Shown piece after piece: positions 21,991 to 35,600 of a stretch of 64,000 bases of DNA. Position 1 is the first letter of the stretch; each line of letters starts with the position of its first letter. Location: the NCBI GenBank assembly GCA_014607495.2, contig CP053155.1, positions 5,828,001-5,892,000 on the forward strand. Reading direction: 5' to 3'. A program made the position numbers and the translations under genes. Source of the stretch: Carposina sasakii (lineage: Eukaryota; Arthropoda; Insecta; Lepidoptera; Carposinidae). The notes below the pieces were generated by a model. It did no database searches. It had not been told where the DNA came from and was given only the letters and a program-made list of their open reading frames with translations.

Positions 21991-24437
21991 TTCTAGGTTA
22001 AAGCCTAGAATAGAAAGGGAATAATAAAATTTTAACGTAAGTAGTGGAAACAAATGAATTACTATACGGTTTATTTCCTCCCATATTCACTTATGGATTT
22101 AGATTTCCTGCATGGACCCACTCATTAGACAATAATCGCTGCACTTTGTTAAAAATTCAAAATTAAATACTTCGGTTTCATCGGTTCATCTGAACTACTT
22201 AAATAAAATAAAAACATGTGCGGTTGGTGTATTTACTTTAGACGTGTTAATCATAGCAACTGTTTCTCACTTGAATAAACTAATCTATCAATTCCTACCT
22301 ATAAGGATAAATTATTTATTTTGGTTATGAGTAATTGTTTCCCGTTTTTTTTTTACCACGCCAGGTTCATAGTAGGTATGTGTACTGAAGGTAGGTACCT
22401 AAGTAAGTAAATAGGTTCTAAAAAGAATTCTTGGGGAAGGAATACTATTACCGTTTATGGATAATAAGAATACCTAAGTATAGAATATACAATTCAAATA
22501 ACTTGACTAATGAAGCGTAAGAGGTAGGTACTCATCGATTACTCGTACCTTTTATACATGTACCTATGTATGTAGAATGCCTACCGTTTTAAAGAAAACA
22601 AACTGGATATAAAGGTGGGGGGTTTTGCCACTATGATTAGATTAGAAATCAGATACAATGCATAATATCTGCTCGGCTCTCTAGTCTTCCCCTTCATCAT
22701 CCCTTGCTCGATAGGTAGCTACTCGATGAAGTTCTCACTATCGCCTAACTAGTCTTTAGCATAAGGGCATAAGTAAATGAGTTATTACCTACCTATTACA
22801 TACAGGATTAGTATAAGAGGTAGGTAAATGACCCGTCAATAATCTCGATTGTGGTCCAAAGATGTGTCATCTGCGCAGACGCCGGTATTCGCGGAATACA
22901 GAAAGCATATCGCTTGCGGTAACCTTGTGACGTCATTCTAGGTTAACTTGATGACTTAATAAATAAATAAGTAAACAATAAACTTATACTAAGTTTTATC
23001 CGTTAACGTGCAGCCTGCACGTAGGTCACGAACGGAATTTTAGAAATTTATAGATATTTTAAAATACTGAATCATCCTCACTGTAGTGGCGCTAACAAAA
23101 AGCGCAGCTCTTGATATGAATTGCACCGACACACATGACATAAAATTCAAATATGTACTTAGTATTAATACAAAAACCGCGACTATGTTGGGCATGTGTT
23201 AAAAATGCACAGAAAAAGTCTAAGATAGACAGGTACATTACCTATCTAGATATCTACTTACGCCCATTCTACTTACATAGGAAAAAGTTATGGCGACATA
23301 TACTATTCAACTTCCACAAAACTATCTTATTGCTCAATCACGCGTAGGTAATGAACCGGCCCGGCGGAGGCTCGGTCAAATGCATTTATTCGATTTAGCC
23401 ACATGGTGCAAAACCAATGAGCCTGAATGAGTGACCCCGAAGGTCGGTGCGTGTTTATATTCTCTTGGTCGGTGTAGTACGCGAAGCAACAGCGCGCATG
23501 CGTCAAGTTCTCGGGTTTCTCGTACTTCCGACATTTTGTTTCCTAGTAGATACGCTGCATAGGTATTCTGCTTAATGTCAAGAAAAAATTATGAAGGCTA
23601 GCTTATTTTCATAGGTGAGGACAAGCACGGGGCAACCACAAATAAACAACCAGCGCTACTTCAACTGCAACCCATTTCATTATAATAAATTAAATTACAC
23701 TTAGGGCAATGTTTGGCTGTGTAGTTGCATTGCTCGTTAGAGAGTAAGTATATTCTTTGATTGCAGCCATTCCAACAAGCACCTCTTGCATAGTTTTCGC
23801 GATGTAACCTAACCTAAACTTTTACCCTACCTTCCTAAATAAAAGTGAACTTATGGACTGAGTTCTACTGTGACGAAATTGCCCCATGGTAGAGTCCTCA
23901 GACCTACCACTCACAATAATCTTATAACAGTAAAAACATAATTATTTCTGTGATTACCAGGTGATTATGGCTAATTATTTTCATATTTTTCTCACGTTTG
24001 TTAGTTAGTGTAGAACATGTTAATTGGCTTTAGTTAAGCATTAGGCTGGATCTGTTACATGTGCTGTATGTTCTTTAGATAAATAAACATGTTAACGCTA
24101 AAGCGTAACAACTCCAAAAAGTCTTAACACGTGCCTAACACACTTTGTGGCTCATATATCAACCCTTCAAATGAAATTTCAGTAATTCTACCCTTGTCCC
24201 ACCTGGAGCCACCTCAGTTGCATACCGTTGCTATTTGTCGCGGGTGTCGAGTTTCGAAGGGTTAATTAGAGAACTTTATAGGGCTTTACAGCAGGGAATA
24301 CATGTGATATGTGGCTGCAACTGCAAGTTATATCGCCCGCAATAAATCTGCATTTTTACTGTTATCTGGTGGCTCTTATCGTCTGCTAGGTATTTTACTT
24401 GCGATGTTAGGTATACAGGTACGTAGTTATTATTCTA
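21991..24437. other. Non-coding stretch
   Basis: No GSTO-B exon 5 and no other gene recognised. Around 23345-23560 there is a GC-richer segment with 'GAACCGGCCCGGCGGAGGC'; I cannot assign it. Confidence 0.5.
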
Positions 24438-24556
24438 AGGGCTGGTTTTTAGTAGTAGCCTATCTAAAGGATAAATTTGATGCTGTCTTTCTCTAAAACT
24501 TGATCAAGATAGAGACAGCATTTAATTTTATCCTTCAGACGATTGGAAAACTTTTA
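24438..24556. mobile_element. Fold-back MITE family A, copy 1 (uninterrupted)
   Basis: Starts AGGGCTGGTTTTT. The core 'GGATAAATTTGATGCTGTCT' (about 24470-24489) pairs imperfectly with the downstream 'AGACAGCATTTAATTTTATCC', giving a stem of about 25 bp with a loop of about 15. The copies at 35361 and 51501 carry insertions, while this one is clean. It holds CTCTAAAA (24491-24498), the target site used by the hAT MITE in copy 3. Confidence 0.75.
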
Positions 24557-27500
24557 CGCTCGTGTTCTCAGTGGTATTCCATTTCTTATGGAACTCAGAT
24601 GAGATATTGTCATTTTGTTTCTTTGTTGGTTGAGTGTGATTAAAAGTAAATAAGTATACATTTAATATTTACCTATGCCTTATTATGTATAAGTGTTTTT
24701 ACGTAGGTTTTAGTCCTTTTTCCAATTAGCAGGATTACTAATACTATCAACTCCATATAAAAGCTTTCAGCAATAATATTCACTGACCGAATATTGATAG
24801 CACATAATGATGCTTTTACCAAACCAATTATCATTCTCTTATCCAGATTTTAATGGAGAACAAAAAGGGAAAGGAAGTACCAACCCAATAAAAGCTGAAC
24901 CTACTTAAAGTGGCAGAGATACTCGCTGAGCTTTTCTAAACTTTCAATGTTCTTAATGAGTAGAAACTTAAAAATCCCTTTTATATATCAATGAATTGAA
25001 CAATATTCTGATGGAAAGGGAATCCTAACGTAATCATAACTTCATCGTTTCCCCTAAAATTTGTCTCAAAGCATGGTGTTGTGAAATGTGAAAATGTAAT
25101 TTTTCATGTCCCACGCAATCAACGCGATGCTAACGATAGTCAAAAACAACGTATTGTTAACACATGGAATGGGAGCAGCATATCTGAGATCTGAGATAGA
25201 ACGACGCAAATTAATAACTGGTAGAGACGTTGAGTGGGAAAAATAAAAATTGTGTTTTCATTTCCGTGTTCAAAAACGTAGGGTTTGTGTGCAATCTCTG
25301 CGGCTTTCGAGAGCTATATTTAAACCTGGATAAAAAAGCAGAATAATAAATACCCGATGTTACTTTGATACAACTAGCTAGATTATCATAGGCAAAGAAA
25401 TTAATGAAGAACTGTACTAATCTACTCCACATTTCAGTATCTTACCCCTTACTAGTAAAACCAGTGACTGGTTATTAAGTCAAATAAGCTAGTAAAGAAA
25501 AAAGCTTTTTTCTTATCGCTTATTAACTAGATAGCAATGGTTTACGGTTCATTATTTGCACGTAGTGGTTTCAGATATACATGCATGTACTTACTTATGA
25601 ATCCATAAGTAAAAAAGTGGACCAGCAAGCAGTGTACGATAGAGCCTGTCCCATAGAGAACCAAAGACATCGTACTGCAAATCGTCAAGTCCACACTGTG
25701 CTCAGCCGCAGCAAAAAAATATGAACAGAACTTGGACTTTAGAATATGGTTATTGATATGGTATGGTTTGCTCTCTTTTCACCAACATGGTAGATTTTAT
25801 AATGTACTAGTCAATTAATAGTCCTTTTTTTTCAATAGGTTGACTGGCTCCATTGAGTTAGAATTTGCTACAATACAATTCGATGTATGAAATAGGCCAT
25901 TTCGTATATTTTATTCTGGTTACATACTTTACACAAAATGATAACCCGAACCATAGTAGTATTACGAGGGAGATTCTACAGACACGTTTAGAATTGTATT
26001 TTGCAGTCAAGTGTAATTTTACACAAACATCAAATGACTAGGTTAGGTAATCTTCTTCAAGATGAGTAACCAGCAACAAATGAAGTTGTAGTTTAAAATC
26101 GTATGTTTTATGATTTACATTTATTGTAATTACAGTAGGTACAAGTGGCGTGCATTTTACGTAGTGTTCTCACTCAAGACAACAAACATAAAGTTGTTTC
26201 TATCCACTTAAGTATTGCAATATTGCCACATGATAAATACCATTATTGTCAGCATACGTTAGTGCATATCGTCATATGCAAATTAGTATATCCCAGTATA
26301 AATGTAATTCCGTAATTATTGACAATACCTAGTTGAATTTATGGTTTTGAATAACACATGTAAATATAAATAACTAATAATAATGCTATTAACAAAGTTA
26401 CAATTAGCGTAAAGATATTTTTTTTCATATTTAGCGAAGGTTTTGTGATAGGTCTTACCGGTAATAATCCAAAAATCCATAGTAATTTTGATCTTAACTT
26501 AGAATTGACTATTGTAGTTTTTAGCTATTGCCACAGCTTGCAAGCTATAGTTAGTATGGCTCATTTTGATCGTAAAAAAAATATTATTAAGCCTACTATG
26601 AACATGTTATAAATCCGTAGGTACACAGCAAACGTTGAATATTTTTTAGTATCTAAGCTTCATAAAAGCGTTATTCGAGTTACTCTAAAGTTGGATATAT
26701 TGAGTTGTATAAACATACTTCAACAATAACATATAAATACAGGAACATAACTGATCTTGTATCAAGGAAGGAATGATTAAAAAAAAATTTGTTAAAGTTA
26801 AGTCTAACAAAGTTGTATCCATTGTATTACCGTAATAATTAAATTTCCATGCATTTGACATATTCCCTCATAAGAAAGCTACTCTATAGTAAAATGCTGT
26901 ATAAATATAACTATAATCGATGGTATATGGCATGCAAAAATCATGTCTCGATAATCAAAGGACTAATCTATAGCGATTAAAGTCCTATAAAAATATAATC
27001 CAATACATAGTAACTATAGATAAAACATGCATTAGGAAGAAGGAAAACCATCTAAAAGTTATAAAATATATCCTCACCGTAATAAAAACTGTCCCCATAA
27101 CGCGATATTCAGCCACTCTATGTAACGAACATTCCTGTACCCTTTATCGGGTATATTCAATAGGCCGACGTCAACGACCCTATAGGTATCACACCCTTGC
27201 ATTTGCAATATTATTCATTCATGTTCGATATTTGATAGAGATTCAGGGATACTTATTATAAATAGTACCTATATTGTACAAATACAATGAATGCCTTTGG
27301 CTATCGAGTTTACGAAAGTAAGTGCGTACAAACAAAGGCATACTTTAAATTATCAACTATCAAATCACCATCTATCCATCCTTTCAGCATTCTTTTAGCC
27401 ATAAGGGAAAATAAATCATATTAAAATGCGCTATAATTAAGTAGGTACCTATATCAAAATGTCATTCATTATGTACAGTACCTATTTTAAAATGTTAGTC

Positions 27501-28781
27501 TACTACAATTTAACTAACTTATAGCTAGGTGTTTATATCTCGTATTGCGGTTAAGCTATTTCACAACCCCACTATTAAATTGTTCATGTCGTGTTTATTA
27601 TTTGGTAGATCCATCTATCACACCCTTGCCTTTTAAATAAGTATACCTAGGTACGACACTTACGATATTATAAGTTGTCATGTAGCTTCTTCAAAGGGAT
27701 CTTGGAGAGCAGTTTTCTCACCCGTATAATCTCATGTTACTCGATTGTTGGGGCAATTCGAAAGGACTTTTTATTTTTATTGTTAATCACCTAGACTAGA
27801 AAAAGCGACAGTTATCAAACTTACAGCTGGAGCATTATCGAATCTCCCTAATTTTGCTGATGGAGATGACATTCCGAAAAGCGTAGCTGTAACTACTTCG
27901 TCTCATCGTCATTTCAACCACAAGAAACCCACTGACTGAACATAGACCTGACCCTAGGGCCTGAATCCGCCTACTTATCATTATTTATAAGTAAACTTAA
28001 TCTGTAATTCCATTAAGAAAGTTGTCAAATTAATAGAGTCAAATTAAATTTTCCAAGTGATAAAAACAAACAATTATCAACTTTGATTAAAAGAAATAGC
28101 CGCCATAACCATAACAATTAACGTAAACATGGCTATAAAAACCCATTTCCAATAAGCTTGTAGAAGCGGACACCAAAACTAATGCTATGTTTAAAATAAA
28201 TATTGATAACAGCGTGAGAATATGGTGTAGGCTTGGAAGTAGCTGTAACGCGCTAGTGTCATGTAGAATCACATCAACTGACACAACAGTATGCTATGAG
28301 GGCTATCAGGTGCATGTATATTGTGTTTGCTATGTAACAGATTACAATAGCTGGCAAAAAACAAGAAATAAAAACTAATTTAATATAAATCTGATACCAG
28401 AAACCAGTAGAAAATTTTCCATCATTGTTCAATCATTATTGGCATGTTGTTATCGTACCAATTCATGCTTATAAAAATTGTTTCTAATAAAACGATTATT
28501 AAATACATAATTAATACGAGTACTGAATAATTCCTTAAATTAGTAGAAGACTTATGCCGTTTAATTTATATAACGACCGGCCGCTTATATTAAATCCTCC
28601 ATTACGGTAATCCTTTTCTCAAAAAAATTGAAAGATATAAAAATATTAAGTGAAAAGTATACTATAAAAGATGCTCGCAAAAGCTTCAACCTCTTTTTCA
28701 TTTCAGAAGAATTTTAGTTGGCGGGGCTTTAAGTTAAATTAACCCAGTAACATAGGAAATGTTAACGTTTGTGATATTATA
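24557..28781. other. Non-coding AT-rich stretch
   Basis: No gene recognised. 25970-26000 has a scrap of family D ('GAGGGAGATTCTACAGACAC'). The short overlapping frames near 28090-28380 lack motifs. Confidence 0.5.
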
Positions 28782-29200
28782 GGATGTTTGGTACGTTCTT
28801 CTTCGTATAAAATATATTGGACGGAGTGTGATGAAATTTGAAGATGAGATTTTTGGTCGTCAACATTCCCGAAAACTACGGAATCTCCTCATCATCACGA
28901 TCATTTTTCTCCACGAAGCATACCTGGGAAGTGTCTGGGTTCCAAAATATTAGGGTCCAAAGTTGAGTAAATAGACTGCGTTTTTCTGCATAAATGCACA
29001 TTGACGCGTTTTTCACGAGAAATAATTAATATCTGTCTATGATAAAACTAGCATAAACACTGGAAACTATAAAATTTGCCCGAACAAGTAATTTAAAAAA
29101 AAATTACATCGTTTCCCAGCATTTTTTTTGCATAAACTTACTTTATTTGACGTATAGAGTACGTATCCTTCGTTAAGGGTGGCAACGAAAAAACATCCTG
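28782..29200. mobile_element. Tc1/mariner-type MITE, family C copy 3
   Basis: The left end GGATGTTTGGTACG and the right end GAAAAAACATCC are inverted, with TA on each side (28780-28781 and 29201-29202). 419 bp. The inner 'CCAAAATATTAGGGTCCAAA' and 'GTTGAGTAAATAG' recur in reverse at about 48720-48760. Confidence 0.7.
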
Positions 29201-29225
29201 TATAGTATAACTAATCGGACAGCAG

Positions 29226-29297
29226 TGGATGAGGTTGGCCCAGGACAGAGGACAGTGGCATAGGGAAGAGGAGGCCTTTACTCAGCAGTGGGTGTAA
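29226..29297 (+). pseudogene. LINE open reading frame 3' end
   Basis: The frame WMRLAQDRGQWHREEEAFTQ then QWV and stop is the characteristic C-terminus of a lepidopteran non-LTR retrotransposon polyprotein. It is followed by GATAGATAGATA (about 29315-29326), which looks like the retroposon's tail. The 5' part is absent: a severely 5'-truncated insertion abutting family C copy 3. Confidence 0.7.
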
Positions 29298-29329
29298 GAG
29301 GTTGTATAGATAGATAGATAACTAATAAA

Positions 29330-32300
29330 ATCTTACTAATACAATAGTGTTGGTCCCATAGATTTTATGCTTGGTTAAAAATCGATGTGTGATGATGGGT
29401 CATCTAGGCGTCGATCTAACTTGCGTAGGCGCATGATTGCCTATTCAATGACTGTAGAGTTTATGACGTGTTCCGAGTATTGGATATGATGATATTTTAT
29501 GGATGCATCAGATCGATATTAATTTCAATGCAGTACCGACAGAATGTTAAATTTTGTTACCCGATTTAAAATTAATTTTTCCTTTTACTTATTAGGTAAC
29601 TATGCTAAGTAAGTAATAAGTAGTTAAAATTTTCACATTCGATTTTAGAAACCCTGGGACAGATGTAAAACTTGGTCCTCGAAAACTAAAAAAAAAACGA
29701 CTGCGAAAAAAATAGCTAATTGAATAAAAACATCGCTGCAGTAACTCGGGGATGTCGGACAGAGGGGTGCATTGAAAGGACTCCCCCGGAGGGCGAGGGT
29801 GCTGGAGGGATGCTGCAATTTTACTGCATAGATAGATATTCCAATGCGAAATTATTATTTTAAAAGACGAACAAGAAAAGTTTTAAGTAGGTTACCTACA
29901 CAGGTATAAAGGTAATGTGAACTAGCTCGTCATTTAACATTTTTTAAAGTTAAGTACATTATTGCAGAACATTTGTAACAAATTGTGACAAATAGTTATA
30001 TAAATGAAAGCGATTGAAATGGTAATAAATAAGAAAAGACAATTTAAAGTTTATATCCAGACAAAATTATATTAAGGTTACCTATTAACCTTCTGGAAAT
30101 ATAGTTGTAGTCTATTATTTATATGTTACCGGAAAACAAACTATACCTACACAATAATTAACTTTAACGTCGTTGTTAAAAATATACCCTAAGTACTACA
30201 TAGGAATCAGTCATATTTTTGTTGAATAAATAAAAAAGAAATCTACCAACCGCATAGACATCGATGTTTCCTTATTTCTACGTAACATAATCTACTGTTA
30301 TAATGATCGTCGTGTGTAATACTTAGTATGGTATGAACATATAGGTATAAGAAGGAAATCAGGTATATTTACTCTAGCAGAACCTTAAAAATTTGCACAA
30401 AACATAAACGAACATAAAAATACGTCAACACACCATTCTAAGCCGTCACAAAACTCCAAGACGTCCAGCGTTGAAAGGCAAACACTCGGCGAAAATTTTT
30501 AAAAGCGTGAAAGAGAAATAATTAACGCTTTAAGCCGCGTCCTCATTCTGGTGCAATTAAGTGTCTGTCGCAAGCGAGTGTGTTGCCAAGCTCCAGTTTG
30601 TGACTGACACTTGTAGCGTGTACTTCTGGCAGTCACCCAAATGATGGTGGGACATACTATCTAGGTTGCATGCGAGGATACGTGGAAGGAATACTAAAAA
30701 TGAATATCGAATATTCCACGTACCATATGAGAAAATGAATTGACGTATGGCAGCATCAATTACTTTGTAAAAGCTTATTGATATGCATAGAAATAAAATT
30801 TTATGCGTTTCTTTCTGAATGTTTTGATTCTGGGGTGATATCAGCCATTAAGCTACGAGGCCTCACGAAGAGCGTAGTTTTATATTTAATCAGACATGTA
30901 AATAAAACTAACGTAATTTTTTCACCGAATAGCAGTTTGTCGCCCTCTTTAAAAAGCACCGACGCGCAACTTTTGCAACTAGAACTCGAAGTTGAAACAG
31001 TCTCGACAACCACTCTTGAGTCGAGAGCACTGCCGCCGCTGATTAAACTCCATCCTCTAACCGAGCACGGCTTTATGTTTACTCCCTCGTAAAGCTTTAT
31101 TACAGTTCACAGGATGAGGGTGTTATTAGGTTAAATTTAAATTAAATATGCAGTGATATTACAACCGGGAAACGCTGTGCAATTTTGTGGAACTGGCTGA
31201 TTTACATACATACATTAATGGTGAGAACTGAATTAACTCTCTGATAACTCCGGTGATAATCCGATGAGTAATCTATATTAACAGACATAACTAGTCCTAA
31301 GATGGATTTACCATTATACACTTTTAATAGTTAGCAGAGGCGCCAGAACAGTATCTATAATGAAACAATTCAATATATTTGTATTACTTAAAATGGAAAC
31401 TACCTAGTATATGAAATTCAAAATATTGCCTTTTGTGTCAATATATAGATATGTATAATCGTTGTCTAGAACACGGACACAATCTTGATTGCAACAGCGA
31501 CAGTGCAACTCCGAAAACTCGAACGTCTCTCGAGTAGACTTCAAACAATCTGCAGCGGAGACTGCACTGATTAAACTTGGTCCTCGTATCCCTCTGTCAA
31601 GCCGTCTAGCCTACGAATTTTAAATTTTTACATAAAAAACATCAATGTCTCCATTTTAAAGTGTTTTGTTTTAAAAAAAAATCTATATCTAAATTCAATC
31701 GGGGCACAACTTAGATAGGTACTAAGTAGTCAAGCCCTGACCCCATAATGATTTGTTATTTGCTCAAAAATGGTACACTAGTATCAATAGTTACATATAA
31801 CATTTATTACCTAGATCAGTGATATGATATAGGTACTACATAGTTTCGCTAAAAATATAATGAATTGAATAAATAAAAGGGAATAGGTGTTTTCGTATCA
31901 TATTACTGTATTCGTAGGCACAATAGTGTAAATTCACAGCACAGGGTTATAAATTCGGCGGCAGACCGCCAGACTAAGTGGATTATCTCCTTCAGTTCCC
32001 TGGATATCCAGTGGTATTCAAAATTTTATAGATACATAAAGAAAGAACATGCCGTTTGTAATGTAATGCCCTATGTTTTTAAAATTAATTGATTTTAATC
32101 TCATCGTTATTGCGGAAAATTTTGGAAAATTTTCGTACAAAATTGCAGAGCCGGATATTTTATCTTTCGTACTTAATAGCAGATAACTTTAATTCTTACT
32201 TGTAGGTACTACAGTAAGTACATATTAAAATAGAATGTTCGGTAAATAAGTTCCAATCAAGATCGATCGCACTGTTACTGTTTATGACTATTAAACCTAG

Positions 32301-32834
32301 AAAATGTCAATAGGATACCCATAAAGAGTTGTAATATACTTAGTCACAACTTACTAGAAATAATCTAACTTAGAAATAATTTTGTAAATAGCTCATTGAT
32401 ATTATGTAGATGAAATTAATATACATTATAGGATAGGTAAGTAAAAAAAACTAAGAGCCTTAAAATTTACATTATGTAACTTCTAGAACTGGATAGCACT
32501 TCTCAAATTCACAATATATGATATAAGTATGCCCATTGTGAATTATTCAGGAGGTCATGCAACACAGTTTGACAAGCGCAGCTGTAGACGGTATAACGAC
32601 CCACCGGAGACGTAACTGACTGCTTTACGGACTGCCGCTGTTTTGTGTTATTGCAGATTAGCCATTAATAAATTATTAGCCTTTGTACTTTTACATCCAC
32701 ATTTTTGATCATCTGTATCAATGTATAGGTAGGTAAGTACTTACCTATTCTATGGTTTGGTCAGATACAGTAAGAATTTTAATTTTAACAGTCGATAAAC
32801 TAAGAATTTTCTACCTACCTATAATTTTTTTAAA
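29330..32834. other. Non-coding stretch
   Basis: No gene recognised. Overlapping open frames on both strands at 30778-31092 are low-complexity in composition and carry no family motif. 29750-29825 is locally GC-rich. Confidence 0.5.
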
Positions 32835-33822
32835 CGAAAAACCGACTTCCTCCCCTATGAGCCAAAACTCGAGCTTAAGGTACAATGTCTAGTGGTTTCT
32901 TGCCAGATACAGAGACACATATTCAGCGTTTATTTGGTAAGGGTTGTGCACCTGTTTTAGCTTATTTGCTTATTGTAAGCATTGACTTGTCTGACCGTAG
33001 AGAATCTACCCATAGCAACTTGCAACTATAAAAAATATAATTAAACTAACGACCCAAAACTCGAGGAGTTTACTAGTAGACTCTAAAGACTCTACTGTCC
33101 TCTCCTTTGAGTCCATCATCAGACCCTTGTTATTACTATTATACAAACGAAGAAAACGTACCAGACTCGAAGGATTCTAGTTACTTAAAATTCGTTCACT
33201 ATTTGTTTGTCAGCTCCATCATCAGAAGTCATCATTTTTTTACTAGACCTTAGGTACTAGTAGACCCTAAAAAGTTTTACTATCCCATCCTATCTGGCTC
33301 TATCATCAGAGCCTTATTTTTTTTTAATTAAATTGTATAAATGCTAGTGTGAATTGGTTTTGTGGAAAAACAAAATTGCCCAAAAAGGGTTACTAAAAAG
33401 TTCCACTATCTGCTTTTTGGGCCTCGTTTCTTTTATATTATGTGTAGCTGACCAAAATTCTCTATAAAAATCTGAAAACGGGTTACTCGTGCCTATAATA
33501 TTTGAGGATATCCCTAGATTCCTTAAAGATTCCATCATCAGATGTTATGTTTTATATGTAGGTGATCAAAACGCTCAGTAAAAGTATAAAAACAGACTAC
33601 ATGTGCCTACAATATGTGAGGATTGCCCTCGATTTCTCCAAGATCCCATCATCAGATCCTGATGTGGTGAATATGGGACCAACTTGGAAGCATACCATGA
33701 CCAACTATAAAAAAAATTGAAATCGGTTCATAAATGACGGATTTCTAAGGTAACACACATAAAAAATAATAAAAAAAATAAAGAAAACATACAGACGATT
33801 TGATAATCTCTCTTTTTGAAGG
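32835..33822. mobile_element. 'ACCGACTTC' repeat with internal TCCATCATCAGA array
   Basis: The left end AAAAACCGACTTCCTCCC and the right end 'AAACATACAGACGATTTGAT..CTCTTTTTGAAG' match the ends of a very common insect repeat. Inside, TCCATCATCAGA or a one-base variant occurs at 33112, 33215, 33299, 33531 and 33645. 'GTGCCTA.AATAT.TGAGGAT' is repeated at about 33490 and 33604. Probably a non-autonomous element containing a degenerate tandem array. No protein coding. Confidence 0.65.
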
Positions 33823-35360
33823 TGTTGATTTGTATTGTATTGAGAAAAGTGAAATAAGTAAATATAACACTATTCTGTAGTCATTTAATTGTAATATTAC
33901 ACGTAGAGTAAGTACATACTTAAATTACATACAATAAATCTTTGTTTCAGCAGTATGCGAAGCTTAAGTAAAATAAAGTAGGTTCAAGCTTAACCGCGAA
34001 TTTTCAAATATTTATTTTCCGATTTGCGTAATTTGGGGGAATTTTTTGTCGAACCATCCGCCTCCCTAGGGGATGAAAAGTCTCAATGCGAGAATAAAAG
34101 TCTTTGCCACCCTCCTTCTCATCCGCATACGCATTTAGCTATGAAGTACTTTCATTACTGCACATTTCCCCTATTGTGGATAGACTATTGCGAAAGGCGG
34201 AAAAGAAAGGTTCAGTCCGTCAAGTAAAAACGTTAGAAAGGATGTACTCGTAAAAATCCCTTGCATTCTCCGTTACAGCATTGAAGTATGCCTTTCTTAT
34301 GTCCGATTTCTGATACCTAAATTCATCTTGAATAGTCCAATGGTCTCTCATCTTGAATAGCAAATTCCATAGGTAGGGTAGGTTCTATGAAATTGGGTAT
34401 GTTATGAAAACAACATTACATAACGATGGTAGATCTCATATATGTCAAAGGGGGTGCAAAATAAATGTCCCATAAAACGACCCTTTTCGCTTATAGGCAA
34501 ATAAATTTGTGTTCGGGTTCCATAAATTCGCGGCAAGTGACACATCCGACAATGTTAGCGGCGTGTCGCATACTTAGCGCTTTCTGTGGGGTGTGCGTGG
34601 GCACGGGTACGTCAAACTAATAGCTAAGTTTTTTAAATACTAACAAAATTATGGATGAAAATCTGAAAAAAAAATTTTTATTTATTTTATAAAGGTGGTA
34701 GCGAAATAAAAATTAAGTAACATTCAATAGAATATTATCAGCTGCATCTCCTCCGTGCATGCCTTAAGAGTCAATTCCGGCATTCTCTCGGGCAATGAGA
34801 ACTTGACACTGATCATCTACTCGTGGCTATGGGATTTCGGGAACACAGCCGTGTGTATGTACTTACGAGTATATCGATAGGTAGGTAATATCCATTAACC
34901 CGATACTCGTCTATGTTCATCGCTGTTCGGCGTCATTCGCAGTTCCTCTCCTATCCATCACGATGGGCGTGGTGATCTCACGAAATTACTTCCTTTCTCA
35001 GTACAAATAACTAAGCCCTTTGTAATCAGAATGAAAAACAAAAAGGTACAAATTGGGTGCATTTGTTGCCGCCTCACCAGAATTAATGAAGGGATCCAGA
35101 AAGGTAAGAAAGTTTTTTAATATCTAAAAGAAAAGGAGATTAAGGGTTACCTATTTGAAACTTATTATATTATACCTTTCCTAAAAATACCGAATAATCT
35201 TTATCTATATTATGTTTCATGATATTTCAGGACTTTATCACACACTTGACACTATTAATACAATGACATACCTACTATGAGTTTTGTTAAAGAAGCTGAA
35301 GTTGGGTGGTAGAGCCAAGAAGGGCATTAAATTCGTCTGTGTTTTAAATTATTGTAGTAA
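33823..35360. other. Non-coding stretch
   Basis: No gene recognised. The 67-codon frame at 34024-34227 has no motif. Confidence 0.5.
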
Positions 35361-35600
35361 GGGCCGATCTTACCAATGATCAGTGGGGTAAGCATGAACC
35401 TTTTTACGCGGCGTAACGCTAGCGACTTGCTAGCAAAATCTATGTTATTTGACAGTTGGACGATAGCGTTACGGACTATCGAGAGATTCGTGCTTACCCC
35501 TCAGATAGCCTATCCGAAAGATTTAAAGTTGGTGTCTTTCTCTTAAGCTTACTCAAGTTAGAGACAGCATCAACTTTATTCTATCTAACCATTGATGAAA
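35361..35600. mobile_element. Fold-back MITE family A, copy 2 (interrupted)
   Basis: 'AAGGGCCGATCTTACCAATG' is the left end and 'CAACTTTATTCTATCTAACC' the right. It is split at TCA by the family J MITE at 35383-35500. The inner 'GGTGTCTTTCTCTTAAGCTT' and 'AGAGACAGCATCAACTTTAT' correspond to copies 1 and 3. Confidence 0.75.
35383..35500. mobile_element. MITE family J, copy 2
   Basis: 118 bp, GTGGGGTAAGCATGAACC to ATTCGTGCTTACCCC, flanked by TCA at 35380-35382 and 35501-35503. The homologous uninterrupted site is ATTCAGATAGCC at 51521-51532, which has one TCA. Opposite orientation to copy 1 at 13280. Confidence 0.85.

Noticed and set aside
21166..22001. Three long open frames (182-276 codons) across the N run
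   Set aside because: Their length is an artefact of the unknown bases. Only the first codons before the gap (GSTO-B exon 4) are real, and the part after the gap is a SINE.
33112..33656. CRISPR-like array
   Set aside because: The repeats are only 12 bases, unevenly spaced, inside a eukaryotic mobile element.
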